Assembly: GCA_013178415.1 (NCBI GenBank)
Contig: JABLXA010000008.1
Location: 124,001-188,000 of the forward strand
Direction of reading: 5' to 3'
Origin: Bacillota bacterium
Lineage (GTDB): Bacteria; Bacillota; SHA-98; Ch115
Length of the DNA stretch: 64,000 nt
The translations under genes and the position numbers were made by a program. The notes under the pieces were generated by a model, which was not told where the DNA came from, ran no database searches, and saw only the letters and a list, made by a program, of their open reading frames with translations. Of this stretch, positions 26,110 through 34,627 are shown one piece after another; position 1 is the first letter of the stretch, and every line of letters begins with the position of its first letter.

Positions 26110-26125
26110 GGTTTAACGTTTGACC
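26110..26125. promoter_or_regulatory. Possible LacI-family operator
   Basis: GGTTTAACGTTTGACC is an AACGTT-centred imperfect palindrome located about 20 bp before the LacI gene start. Position and symmetry suit autoregulation. Similar AACGTT-centred sequences lie near 41073-41088 and 45583-45588. Confidence 0.4.
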
Positions 26126-26143
26126 GATTTGCGAGGAGGAAAA

Positions 26144-27262
26144 TTGTTGAGGCGTGCTGAGCATTCTCCTACCATATTGGATGTAGCCAGGGAAGCAGGT
26201 GTGTCTTATACCACGGTTTCCCTGGTACTCAATAAAACGCCTGGGAGGAAGATAAGCGAGGCGACTCGTAAGCAAGTCCTCAAGGCCGTGGAAAAGCTTA
26301 ACTACCAGCCCAATATCGTGGCTCGAAGCATGAGGACTAAGAGGACTCATACAATCGGCGTACTTATTTCTGATATATTCACCCCGCTTTTTTCACAATC
26401 TATCGCTGGCATAGAAGAGGTCGCTAGTCAGCATGAGTATGATATCATAGTATGCAACGTAGGGGCCCAGGTAGATTTCGAGAGAGAACGTATTAGATTT
26501 TTGCTTCAAAAACAGGTTGACGGGGTTATCCTTGTCTCGCATTCAAGGCCGGTAGATAATTCTCATCTCGAGGCACTGCAATTGAAAGGCATGCCCCTGG
26601 TATTGGTGAATCGGGATCTGCAGGACCCAGATATCAGCAACATTCTCATTGATAATGTTCAAGGGGCGGCATCTGCAGTAGAACACCTTGTGAAACTAGG
26701 ACACAGGAGGATCGCAGGTATAATGGCGCCGCTCACCGGGCCTTCTTTCTGCAGAGCTTCCATGAGGAGTTTTGAAGGCTATAAATATGGGCTCGAATCG
26801 GCCGGCATCCCTTATGATGGGAGACTTGTGGTCGAAGAGCCTGATCTCCCTGCCAGCGAGGTTGCAGGATACAAGATGGCGAAAAAGCTTTTTGGCAGTC
26901 TCCAGCCCTCAGATCGCCCCACGGCTATATATTGTGCCAATGATTTCCTAGCATTTGGGGCTATCCGGGCTCTCTACGAAGAGGGGATGCGAGTTCCGAA
27001 TGATGTAGCGATAGTAGGTCACGACAATACTCGGGCAGGATTGTCGTTTATTCCAACCCTTACTTCTGTAGCGCAGCCGCTATTGGAAGCCGGGCGCATA
27101 GCTGCAACGATCCTGTTTGACAAGATCTCTGGCGAGAACTTAGAGCCCGTCCAGATGAAGCTTCCCTGTAAGCTGTTCATTCGGGAATCATGTGGAGCGC
27201 GCAAGGGGTCAGATGCCAAGCTGGAGATATGGGAACGGGATTCCGGGTTTTTGCTTACATGA
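26144..27262 (+). CDS. LacI family transcriptional regulator
   Basis: A regulator of about 372 residues with the LacI helix-turn-helix at the N-terminus (TILDVAREAGVSYTTVSLVL) and a periplasmic-binding-protein-like effector domain (IGVLISDIFTPLFSQSIAGI). The likely start is the TTG at 26144, seven bases after GAGGAGG; a second TTG follows directly, and an upstream frame start at 26120 has no ribosome binding site. It sits between an oxidoreductase and the transaldolase-like gene and probably controls one or both, with a sugar as effector. Confidence 0.92.
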   Translation: MLRRAEHSPTILDVAREAGVSYTTVSLVLNKTPGRKISEATRKQVLKAVEKLNYQPNIVARSMRTKRTHTIGVLISDIFTPLFSQSIAGIEEVASQHEYDIIVCNVGAQVDFERERIRFLLQKQVDGVILVSHSRPVDNSHLEALQLKGMPLVLVNRDLQDPDISNILIDNVQGAASAVEHLVKLGHRRIAGIMAPLTGPSFCRASMRSFEGYKYGLESAGIPYDGRLVVEEPDLPASEVAGYKMAKKLFGSLQPSDRPTAIYCANDFLAFGAIRALYEEGMRVPNDVAIVGHDNTRAGLSFIPTLTSVAQPLLEAGRIAATILFDKISGENLEPVQMKLPCKLFIRESCGARKGSDAKLEIWERDSGFLLT

Positions 27263-27417
27263 GGATTCTCCTGAACTAGGGGTAATGTTCCACGACGATA
27301 GTTACAATGTCCGATCTGGTCAAAGGTTTTGCCGACATGATATTACACAATAGGCCTATTTGCTGATCAGATGCTACTTGAAGATCAATATGTTAGTCTA
27401 TCATTGGAGGGATTCAG

Positions 27418-29436
27418 ATGAGTTGTTGTAAACATTCACAGCAATGCCCCGCAGATTCGGTCGTCATCAACCTTCTATGCGGAAATGACGCCCGCGTCCA
27501 GGGCATGATGCCTGGCTGGGATGTTGAAATTGCGAGGCAGAAAAGCCTGTTCTTCGTCGCCCCTCAGGATTTTGCCGGGCATATCGAGAGGGTCGTCTCT
27601 GCCATGTATGGAAAGATATCGCCGGACCAGCATGAGGTTACAAGGCGGTATATCGCTTACCTCATCGGAATTGCGGATTCCCTGAACTCAATTCCAGATT
27701 TGAGCCACAACCTGAGGTCAAAGGTTCTCTTTGGGCCGAACATCCTTTGCGACAAGGACTTGTGCCATGCGCAGGAAATCATCCAGGGGGCACTTTCAAG
27801 GCTTGAGCACGATGCGCCTGAAGATATGAAGGCTGTCCTCCTGCAGATGAAACGAGATGACCTCGCCCCCAACAAGGGCGACAATCTCTTTGCAGGATGG
27901 GCACATGAATGGCAGGCCCGCACCGGGCGGGATCCATATGGGAACCCTCATGACTTCCTGGAATGCTTCAAAGAACTCTATTCGCCGCAAAGCTATTATG
28001 TATCACTTTATATGGCACGCGAGGAAGGTAAGACAGAGACCCAGTTCTTCAATGACTATGGCCTTCAGGCAGCAAGGTGCCGGAGGGTAGGCAGCCTGGG
28101 CGGCACCACCAACCCTGTCATCGCTGTCTCTGGTGAGGATGACATGGATGGGGTCAAGAACATCTGGGGAGCTGAGGCGGAGGAATTCATCAAGAGCTTC
28201 CCTAACCCGTGGAAGGATGTGCGGAGGGTAATCGCTGAGGAGCAGGTACGGCTCGGAATGCCTGATGACTGGGCGGCGACGAAATTCACGGAATGGGTTG
28301 TCGTAGATGCTATGCTGGGGTTAAGATCTGTATTCCTCCTTCGCGGGCTGGGACGGGTGGCGTTCCAGCTCAGGCCCGACTGGCATGACGATGAGAAGAA
28401 GCTCACCTACGCAGGTGGGGAGATCTACGCCATCTTGTGCAGCAGGGTCAAGGCGTTTGATGATATCCTGCTTGATGGGGCAGATAAGATATATCAGTCG
28501 CTATGCGCGCGGCGCATCGGGAAATCCAACAATCATTTCAAGATAGCCTGCACGGGGCGTGCCGCCATCAATGTGGTCAGGGCATTTAATGCAGGATTTC
28601 ATCCTGATTTTCCGGATGCCCTCAAGGAGAGGATGTTCACAAATGTCACCTTGTCATATGAGGTGCCGCAGATGGTGGCGGCGAGCCTTGCAACAGAGGA
28701 AGGGATCTCGCTTTTCGAGTCCCGGACTGGCGAGAAGGCGGATGATGGCATTGGTGGGTCTGTAGTCACCAGCATGATAGGGAGATTCAACGATGCTATT
28801 AGGGCCTATCGCGTAAAGAGCCTCCTTGAGGCGCTTCCGCAGGATAATCCGCTGCGTCAGAAGATAAATCCTGGTGCTGTCAAGAGCCTCACTGATGCGG
28901 ATATTTCAAGCCCTGAATTTGTGAATGCAGTAAAGCAGGCAGGGATATCCTTTGACCCAGAGGCTGAGGAGGATGCCATAGACCATGCAGGAACGCTCCT
29001 GACCAAGAGAACAGTTTTGCTGCTCAAATCAAAGTATGGCATGAAGAGGACCAGGATACTCACAGCCTCAAAGAGGAAATTCCACCAGAACACCGACCTC
29101 CTTGGGGTTCCATTCTCAACAGATTTCGGTAACATCCAGCGAAATTCCCTTGACTTGTGGAAAGAGGGGAGACTGGGCATAGAGAACTGGAACACCATCG
29201 AGGAAGGCATGAACCCGGATGGAACCCCAGCCAAGGGCAGCATATGGGAGAGGCGAGAGATGGTCTTGCGCAGGATATGGCCAGACTGGGCGAAGGCTTA
29301 TGACCCTGACGGACTTAAGCCTGAAGAATATATCGACAGCATCTATGTGCCGCCAACCCTTAAACAATTCCTGGGATTCTGGGATGAGAATGTGGCGAGA
29401 GCCAAGAGGGCGAGGGAGGCGGTTGGCGGTAAGTAG
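27418..29436 (+). CDS. Large divergent transaldolase-like protein
   Basis: A 672-residue protein, about twice the length of ordinary transaldolases. The transaldolase features appear in order but widely spaced: GGTTNP (228-233), NHFKIACTG with a Lys at 375 where the Schiff-base Lys is expected, TNVTLSYEVPQMVAASLA (408-425), and SMIGRFND (452-459), which parallels SPFVGRLDD. A long N-terminal extension of about 200 residues and a C-terminal domain of about 200 residues are not recognised. Cys-rich N-terminus (SCCKHSQQC). GGAGGG lies six bases before the ATG. It follows a LacI gene and may act on a sugar or keto-acid aldol; the activity is inferred. Confidence 0.65.
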   Translation: MSCCKHSQQCPADSVVINLLCGNDARVQGMMPGWDVEIARQKSLFFVAPQDFAGHIERVVSAMYGKISPDQHEVTRRYIAYLIGIADSLNSIPDLSHNLRSKVLFGPNILCDKDLCHAQEIIQGALSRLEHDAPEDMKAVLLQMKRDDLAPNKGDNLFAGWAHEWQARTGRDPYGNPHDFLECFKELYSPQSYYVSLYMAREEGKTETQFFNDYGLQAARCRRVGSLGGTTNPVIAVSGEDDMDGVKNIWGAEAEEFIKSFPNPWKDVRRVIAEEQVRLGMPDDWAATKFTEWVVVDAMLGLRSVFLLRGLGRVAFQLRPDWHDDEKKLTYAGGEIYAILCSRVKAFDDILLDGADKIYQSLCARRIGKSNNHFKIACTGRAAINVVRAFNAGFHPDFPDALKERMFTNVTLSYEVPQMVAASLATEEGISLFESRTGEKADDGIGGSVVTSMIGRFNDAIRAYRVKSLLEALPQDNPLRQKINPGAVKSLTDADISSPEFVNAVKQAGISFDPEAEEDAIDHAGTLLTKRTVLLLKSKYGMKRTRILTASKRKFHQNTDLLGVPFSTDFGNIQRNSLDLWKEGRLGIENWNTIEEGMNPDGTPAKGSIWERREMVLRRIWPDWAKAYDPDGLKPEEYIDSIYVPPTLKQFLGFWDENVARAKRAREAVGGK

Positions 29437-29502
29437 TGGCTGCCGCCGAGTTAACCAAAATTGATATTTCCAGAGTCCTGAAATACCGTACCATATTAGA
29501 CT

Positions 29503-29538
29503 TCACCCCCATATTCGTTCCATCGGGTATGGGGGTGA
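29503..29538. terminator. Hairpin between convergent genes
   Basis: A perfect 11-bp stem TCACCCCCATA / TATGGGGGTGA with a 14-base loop lies between the transaldolase-like gene and the convergent amidohydrolase. It lacks a T-run but its position fits a bidirectional terminator. Confidence 0.5.
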
Positions 29539-29639
29539 GACATATATGAGTCAGTTGGCCGGTCTCGTATCATATAGTTATCCCATGAACCTTGGGATCG
29601 AACCGGAATATGCGATGATAGGAAAGCCAGCCGCTATGC

Positions 29640-30371
29640 CTAAAGCCGAAGTAATTGCGACGCATTCCCACCCAGGATCATTTCCTTTTCCGAATCCGAA
29701 ATCCTCAAGGTTTCTATCTTAAGTTTTTCAACAACTGGGTGTAATGCAGGGGCATCTGAACCAAAAAGGATTTTTGATGGGCCAAGCTCTTTAACTGCCT
29801 TTTCAATTTTACATTGGAAGAGCACGGTAGATGTCTCCAAGAATACATTATCCAGTTCCTTGGCCATCTCAATGCACCTGTCATTAAGTTCAAGATTCCA
29901 CAGGCCGCCCATATGGCCCAGGATTATGGGCACATCTCGAAATTCTTTTGCAATCTCGTAGATGTGATTTAGATTTTCAAGGGCATGGAATAAAACCGGA
30001 ACCCTATATTCTCTAATAACCTCCATATAGATCCTTGTGCATTCCGGTTCCGATGCGCCCCATGGGAGGGCGAGCTCGCCTATACCCTTTAGACCGAGAT
30101 CCTTAAGAGCATAAGTAGCCTCGCGGGCCGCCTGCCCTGGAGATGCCACGTTTATCCTTCCGAAGCCTATCAGCCTCTCAGGGTATTTGTCTGCAGCCGC
30201 CCTGATCTCCTCATTTGCCTGATTATATGCATGATAATAAACTGGGAATACTACGGTCTTATCGATATGGGCCTCGTCCATTAGGGTTACAATCTGGTCG
30301 GCCGTGATTCCAAATTGCATGGGTATTCTCGTTACCCCCTTGCCCATATGAGCATGAACATCAATAATCAT
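29640..30371 (-). CDS. Amidohydrolase family (metal-dependent TIM-barrel) protein
   Basis: A 243-residue member of the amidohydrolase 2 superfamily, starting MIIDVHAHMGKG with the metal-binding HxH. Further metal or catalytic positions are His in VLFHALENL and HMGG, and Asp in ILFGSDAPALHP. Such enzymes are hydrolases, lactonases or decarboxylases acting on ring acids. AAAGGAGG lies nine bases before the ATG. It closes the minus-strand transporter operon, and a lactonase-type role for sugar lactones is possible but not proven. Confidence 0.85.
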   Translation of the reverse strand: MIIDVHAHMGKGVTRIPMQFGITADQIVTLMDEAHIDKTVVFPVYYHAYNQANEEIRAAADKYPERLIGFGRINVASPGQAAREATYALKDLGLKGIGELALPWGASEPECTRIYMEVIREYRVPVLFHALENLNHIYEIAKEFRDVPIILGHMGGLWNLELNDRCIEMAKELDNVFLETSTVLFQCKIEKAVKELGPSKILFGSDAPALHPVVEKLKIETLRISDSEKEMILGGNASQLLRL

Positions 30372-30387
30372 ACTGACTATACCTCCT

Positions 30388-31215
30388 TTAGCCTTTCAAT
30401 GCTCCCATAGTTATACCTTCTATGAACTGTCTTTGCGCAAAAAGATATATCAAAAAAATCGGGAGAGTGGTCAAAACCGAACCTGCAATCCTGATGCCCC
30501 AATCTACATAATACATGGAGCCGAGTAGCGCTAGAGCTAGTGGGAGGGTACGCATAGCGCTTTCAGATATGACGATGAGTGGCCATAGAAAATTGTTCCA
30601 GGATCCCATGAAGATAAACGAACCAAGCGTTGCGAGTCCCGGTCGTATTACGGGGAGCACAACCTGGGAATATATCATAAACTCGTTACACCCATCAATC
30701 TTCGCAGCATCTATCAACTCATTAGGGACAGTCTCCATGAACTGTTTTAGAAAGAAAATGCTATACCCCCCCGTCATGAACGGCAGGATCAGTGCCCAAT
30801 ATGTGTCCAATAGGTGCATAGACCGGATGATCAGGAATGCAGGGATGAGTGTCACCGTGCCGGGAATCATTTGGGTAGCCAAAACCCCCATAAAAAGGGG
30901 TTTTGATCCTGGGAAAGGTATTTTGGCAAAGGCATAGCTTGCTAATGAGGCGAAAAATAGGCATGAGATAACTATAGCGGCTGATACAATACAACTATTT
31001 AAGAAATAGCGAAGAAATGGAATCTGTCTGAAGACCTCGATATAATTTTTAATAGTAGCCGCCTTAGGAATAAGATGGGGCGGGTAGTCAAAAATGTTGC
31101 TCTCGTCCATCAATGATGCTGAAACCATCCAGATCATTGGAAGGATTGCGCCAACCACCCCGATGCTGAGCAATATATATGAAAAATATCGCAACATACT
31201 CCCGGTTTTCATCAT
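30388..31215 (-). CDS. Carbohydrate ABC transporter permease (MalG type)
   Basis: A 275-residue inner-membrane permease with six predicted helices. The EAA loop ELIDAAKIDGCNEFMIYSQV marks the contact site for the ATPase, and the ending RQFIEGITMGALKG is typical of the MalG/second permease. It pairs with the MalF-type gene just upstream. GGGGGG precedes the two adjacent ATG codons. The cluster has no ATPase, so it must use a shared MsmK/UgpC-type ATPase encoded elsewhere. Confidence 0.93.
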   Translation of the reverse strand: MMKTGSMLRYFSYILLSIGVVGAILPMIWMVSASLMDESNIFDYPPHLIPKAATIKNYIEVFRQIPFLRYFLNSCIVSAAIVISCLFFASLASYAFAKIPFPGSKPLFMGVLATQMIPGTVTLIPAFLIIRSMHLLDTYWALILPFMTGGYSIFFLKQFMETVPNELIDAAKIDGCNEFMIYSQVVLPVIRPGLATLGSFIFMGSWNNFLWPLIVISESAMRTLPLALALLGSMYYVDWGIRIAGSVLTTLPIFLIYLFAQRQFIEGITMGALKG

Positions 31216-31228
31216 GAAGCCCCCCTAC

Positions 31229-32161
31229 CTAGTCAAGCCGCCTGAAAAGCTTAAACTGAGCCAAAGAGACTGCTAGAATAATTACAAATAGAAGATAGGA
31301 AATCGCTGAAGCATAACCCATCTTATAATACTTGAAAGCATTATTATAGAGATAGTTTACCAAGGTGAGAGTGCTGTCTGCTGGGCCTCCCTGGGTCATA
31401 ACGTACACCTGTTCAAATACCTGAAACGAACCTATTAATGTCAACACCATGACCAGGAGGATTATGGGTCTTAGCATAGGGATCATAACCTTGGTCATGC
31501 ACTGCCAGTCAGTAGCCCCATCTATTTGCGCGGCCTCAATGATATCCCGCGGCGTGTCTTGGAGGCCTGCAAGAAGGATGACCATATTATATCCGGCACC
31601 TTTCCAGATACTCATTATGATAATTGCAGGCATGGCCCAGAGAGTATGCTCTAACCATGGCACCGGGGGAATATGAAGAATGCCAAGCATATAATTTAAT
31701 ATGCCAAAATGCGTATTGTAGATCAATTGCCACAGAATAGCTGCAACTACTGTAGACAGAACCACCGGCAAGAAATAAATGCTGCGGAGCCAGATTTTCA
31801 TCGACCTATTGGGGATTCCATGTACTAGCAGAGCTAATATCAATGAAACTGGAACTCCGACAAATACTACACCTACCGTGTACTCTAAGGTATTCCATGT
31901 ACTTTTGGCCACTAGAGGATCCATAAAAGCATTCTTGTAATTTGCAAATCCGACCCACTTTGGGGTTTCCAGTATGCTCCAGTTGGTTAAGCTCAGATAA
32001 AGTGATGCAATAACTGGAGCAACTACAAAGATTAGTAGGAGAATAAGGGACGGTAGTACAAACAAATAACCAACATAGTACCGCCTCAGATCCCGGATCA
32101 AAGCCTGCAGCTGCGGGTGCCTTGTGGCACCCGCAGCTACCCCGCCGCTCATAAAGGTCAT
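31229..32161 (-). CDS. Carbohydrate ABC transporter permease (MalF type)
   Basis: A first-permease protein of about 310 residues with six transmembrane segments. The N-terminal segment YVGYLFVLPSLILLLIFVVA and the EAA loop DIIEAAQIDGATDWQCMTKV are typical of the MalF/UgpA group. The ATG at 32161 is preferred because GGGGG lies ten bases upstream; the earlier in-frame ATG at 32191 overlaps the preceding gene by 11 bp. It forms the importer with the binding protein and MalG-type permease. Confidence 0.92.
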   Translation of the reverse strand: MTFMSGGVAAGATRHPQLQALIRDLRRYYVGYLFVLPSLILLLIFVVAPVIASLYLSLTNWSILETPKWVGFANYKNAFMDPLVAKSTWNTLEYTVGVVFVGVPVSLILALLVHGIPNRSMKIWLRSIYFLPVVLSTVVAAILWQLIYNTHFGILNYMLGILHIPPVPWLEHTLWAMPAIIIMSIWKGAGYNMVILLAGLQDTPRDIIEAAQIDGATDWQCMTKVMIPMLRPIILLVMVLTLIGSFQVFEQVYVMTQGGPADSTLTLVNYLYNNAFKYYKMGYASAISYLLFVIILAVSLAQFKLFRRLD

Positions 32162-32180
32162 GAGAACTAATCCCCCTTTA

Positions 32181-33440
32181 TTATCTGCCAAGAGTTCTCT
32201 TCATACTATTGGCAGCCTCATCTAAAGCAGCTTTTATAGGTCTTTTCTCATAGATAACCTGTTGCAGAGCACGGTTTACAATGGACTGCATTTCAGTTAC
32301 CTGTGGAATATTTAGCAATACCCTGCCGGATTTGATCTGCTCAATAAACACGCCGAGAGCTGCTTGACCTCCAAAGTAAGGCCACTCTTTGAGGATCTCC
32401 GGATCTTTCCAGACGATACTGCTCGCCGGGAGCGCTCCGAGAAGGCGATTCATTTCGAGCACATTCTCCTTTTGGCTCGCGGCGAATTTCATATATTCAT
32501 AGGCGACATCAGGATGCTTGCTCTGCCTAAATATGCCCATGCTTGTTCCACCAAGGAAGGTACCCTCATATTTATCTCGCGGGAGAACCGCAACCCTCCA
32601 CTTCCCCGCCATCTCCGGGCATGTCTTGCTCAATGGGCCTAGATACCAAGGCCCACTAAAAAGAATGGCCGCCGTGTCCTTTTTAAGGAAGAGCTCTCTA
32701 TTCATCCCCTGTGGTACCGTGATAGCAATCTTCTCTTTAGAGAGCAGTCCTTCGTAAAATTCAAGAGCCCTTTGCCCGTTTTCATTGTTGATTATGGGAT
32801 TACCGTTGGAATCAAGATAGTTGCCTCCTGCCTGGACTAGGAAACCCTGGAACTCAAAGATACCTGGCTGCAATAAAACACCATAAGTTTTCCCCTTAGT
32901 CAGTTTCTTACCGTATGATACCAGGTCCTCCCATGTTACTGGTGGTTTACTAGGATCAAGACCTGCCTCCCTAAACATATCAGCTCGGTAGAACATAGCC
33001 CTAGTATCGATATCATAGGGGAGGCCATAATGCGCCCCTTTCCATTCTGTCATATTCCAGATTTCTGGCAAAAACAGGCCTTTCAACTCTTTAACATTAT
33101 ATTTGTTTAGATCTACCAGTGCTCCCTTATCCATAAAAACAGGAAGCCATGTTCCATCAAATATAGCAATGTCAGGAGGGTTGTTTGCCGCATAAGATGT
33201 GAGAAGCTTTTCTTGTGCCTGCTCCCATGGCAGTGGCTCTATCTCGATTTTGACATCCGGATGTGTTGCTTCAAATCGCTTTGCAATAGCTTTATGGCTA
33301 TTAGCCATTCCAGTCTCTCCAATGATCCTTAATGTCACCTTTTCAGCAGCGATTGCCTGAGGACCAGATAGCGAAAAGATAAGCATAGCTGAAATAATAG
33401 CAACCGCGATACCCATATGCGTTGTGTTCTTCCTAAGCAT
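32181..33440 (-). CDS. Extracellular sugar-binding protein of the ABC importer
   Basis: A family 1 solute-binding protein of about 419 residues. The N-terminus has a classical signal peptide (hydrophobic IAVAIISAMLIFSLSG, then AIAA before the mature start), followed by LRIIGETGMANSHKAIAKRF as in other sugar-binding lipoprotein-like proteins, but without a lipobox Cys. The ATG at 33440 is ten bases from GAAGGGG and is preferred over 33449. It captures the sugar for the two permeases downstream in the same operon. The binding residues do not tell the sugar. Confidence 0.9.
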   Translation of the reverse strand: MLRKNTTHMGIAVAIISAMLIFSLSGPQAIAAEKVTLRIIGETGMANSHKAIAKRFEATHPDVKIEIEPLPWEQAQEKLLTSYAANNPPDIAIFDGTWLPVFMDKGALVDLNKYNVKELKGLFLPEIWNMTEWKGAHYGLPYDIDTRAMFYRADMFREAGLDPSKPPVTWEDLVSYGKKLTKGKTYGVLLQPGIFEFQGFLVQAGGNYLDSNGNPIINNENGQRALEFYEGLLSKEKIAITVPQGMNRELFLKKDTAAILFSGPWYLGPLSKTCPEMAGKWRVAVLPRDKYEGTFLGGTSMGIFRQSKHPDVAYEYMKFAASQKENVLEMNRLLGALPASSIVWKDPEILKEWPYFGGQAALGVFIEQIKSGRVLLNIPQVTEMQSIVNRALQQVIYEKRPIKAALDEAANSMKRTLGR

Positions 33441-33605
33441 AGAAATCATACCCCTTCCATTTAAAGTTTCTACCGATTCACGCCATCAAGGCACCTAGTA
33501 TTAGTCTCCTAATAAGGCTCAAGCCTCATGGAAGCTGATTTTGATGCGCCGCTCATCACCCCCTATATGATTCCATTTAGTGAATACCGGCGGCGAGGTA
33601 TCCGG

Positions 33606-34502
33606 TCACTTTGCCCCTAAGATCTTCTCAAGATACTCCCTCGATTTAATCATCTCGTACTCTATATCGGGTACATTGCCTATATCTATGCCAATATAGC
33701 CCTTATAGCCTACCTGCTGAAGGGTTAGGATTATATTATCCCAGTCTATTGCGCCTTTCCCGAGCCCAAGATGGAGGTTTTCCTTACCATCGTTGTCAGA
33801 CGCGTGTACGTAAAAGATCTTATCTTTTAATTTTGCGATGGAGAGGGCTAAGATCTCCTTTTGCGCAAAGAGATGGGCAGTATCAAAGACAACGCCCAGA
33901 TTGCTGGATCCAACATCCCGCAATAACATCAGCATTGCATCGGTATTACTTACACTTTCACCAACTCTAGGCTCCACACATAGTCTAAGCCCCTCTCTCT
34001 GGGCTATATCCGCGCACCATCCTACGGTATCTACGAGGACATGCCAGAAGTCTTCCCATTGAAACCCAATGGGAATAGCTGCATTGACTCTCATAGCAAA
34101 TTCAATTTGGTTTTCATATGGGATGTCTCCATTAACTTGAACTGGCGGGAAGTATGAGTCAAGCTGGATAGTGTCACATCCAAGGTATGACGCCACATCT
34201 GCGGCTTTTTCGAAATTCAGCTTTGCTCTTTTACGTCGCTCTTTATCAAAGCTGACGATATCCGGAAATACCGGAACGAGGTTTACTATCCTAACCCCAA
34301 GATCACCCACAGTTTTCTTGATCTTATCTTTGTTTCCAATCACCTCGTCGAGATTCTTCTCCCCCACTGCCTCAACTTCTGCCGCAGTGAATCCCATTTT
34401 CGCTATTTCCTCAAATGCCCGAATTGTATCTTCTATCGAAGGTGGATAACCATATTTGGTAATTACATAAAGCCATGCACAACTGATTTTCACGAAACTC
34501 AT
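33606..34502 (-). CDS. Sugar phosphate isomerase/epimerase family protein
   Basis: A 298-residue TIM-barrel protein of the xylose isomerase-like superfamily. Metal ligands are likely the Glu in LCVEPRVGE, the Asp in VVFDTAHLF, the His of FYVHASDNDG and the final Glu/Asp in YKGYIGIDIG. A GTG nine bases inside the given start has AAAGG at better spacing and may be the real start. It lies between the GH42 gene and the binding protein and could isomerise the released sugar or a keto form of it. Confidence 0.85.
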   Translation of the reverse strand: MSFVKISCAWLYVITKYGYPPSIEDTIRAFEEIAKMGFTAAEVEAVGEKNLDEVIGNKDKIKKTVGDLGVRIVNLVPVFPDIVSFDKERRKRAKLNFEKAADVASYLGCDTIQLDSYFPPVQVNGDIPYENQIEFAMRVNAAIPIGFQWEDFWHVLVDTVGWCADIAQREGLRLCVEPRVGESVSNTDAMLMLLRDVGSSNLGVVFDTAHLFAQKEILALSIAKLKDKIFYVHASDNDGKENLHLGLGKGAIDWDNIILTLQQVGYKGYIGIDIGNVPDIEYEMIKSREYLEKILGAK

Positions 34503-34627
34503 CCTTTCACAAGGGCGCTTTTGTTAATAGGTGCGAAATACAGGGCATGCTACATCTGCGACTGTAGATATCTCATGTCAGTATAGCCCCATATTCCGGG
34601 CAAATCTAAGACCCGCATATTGTAATG

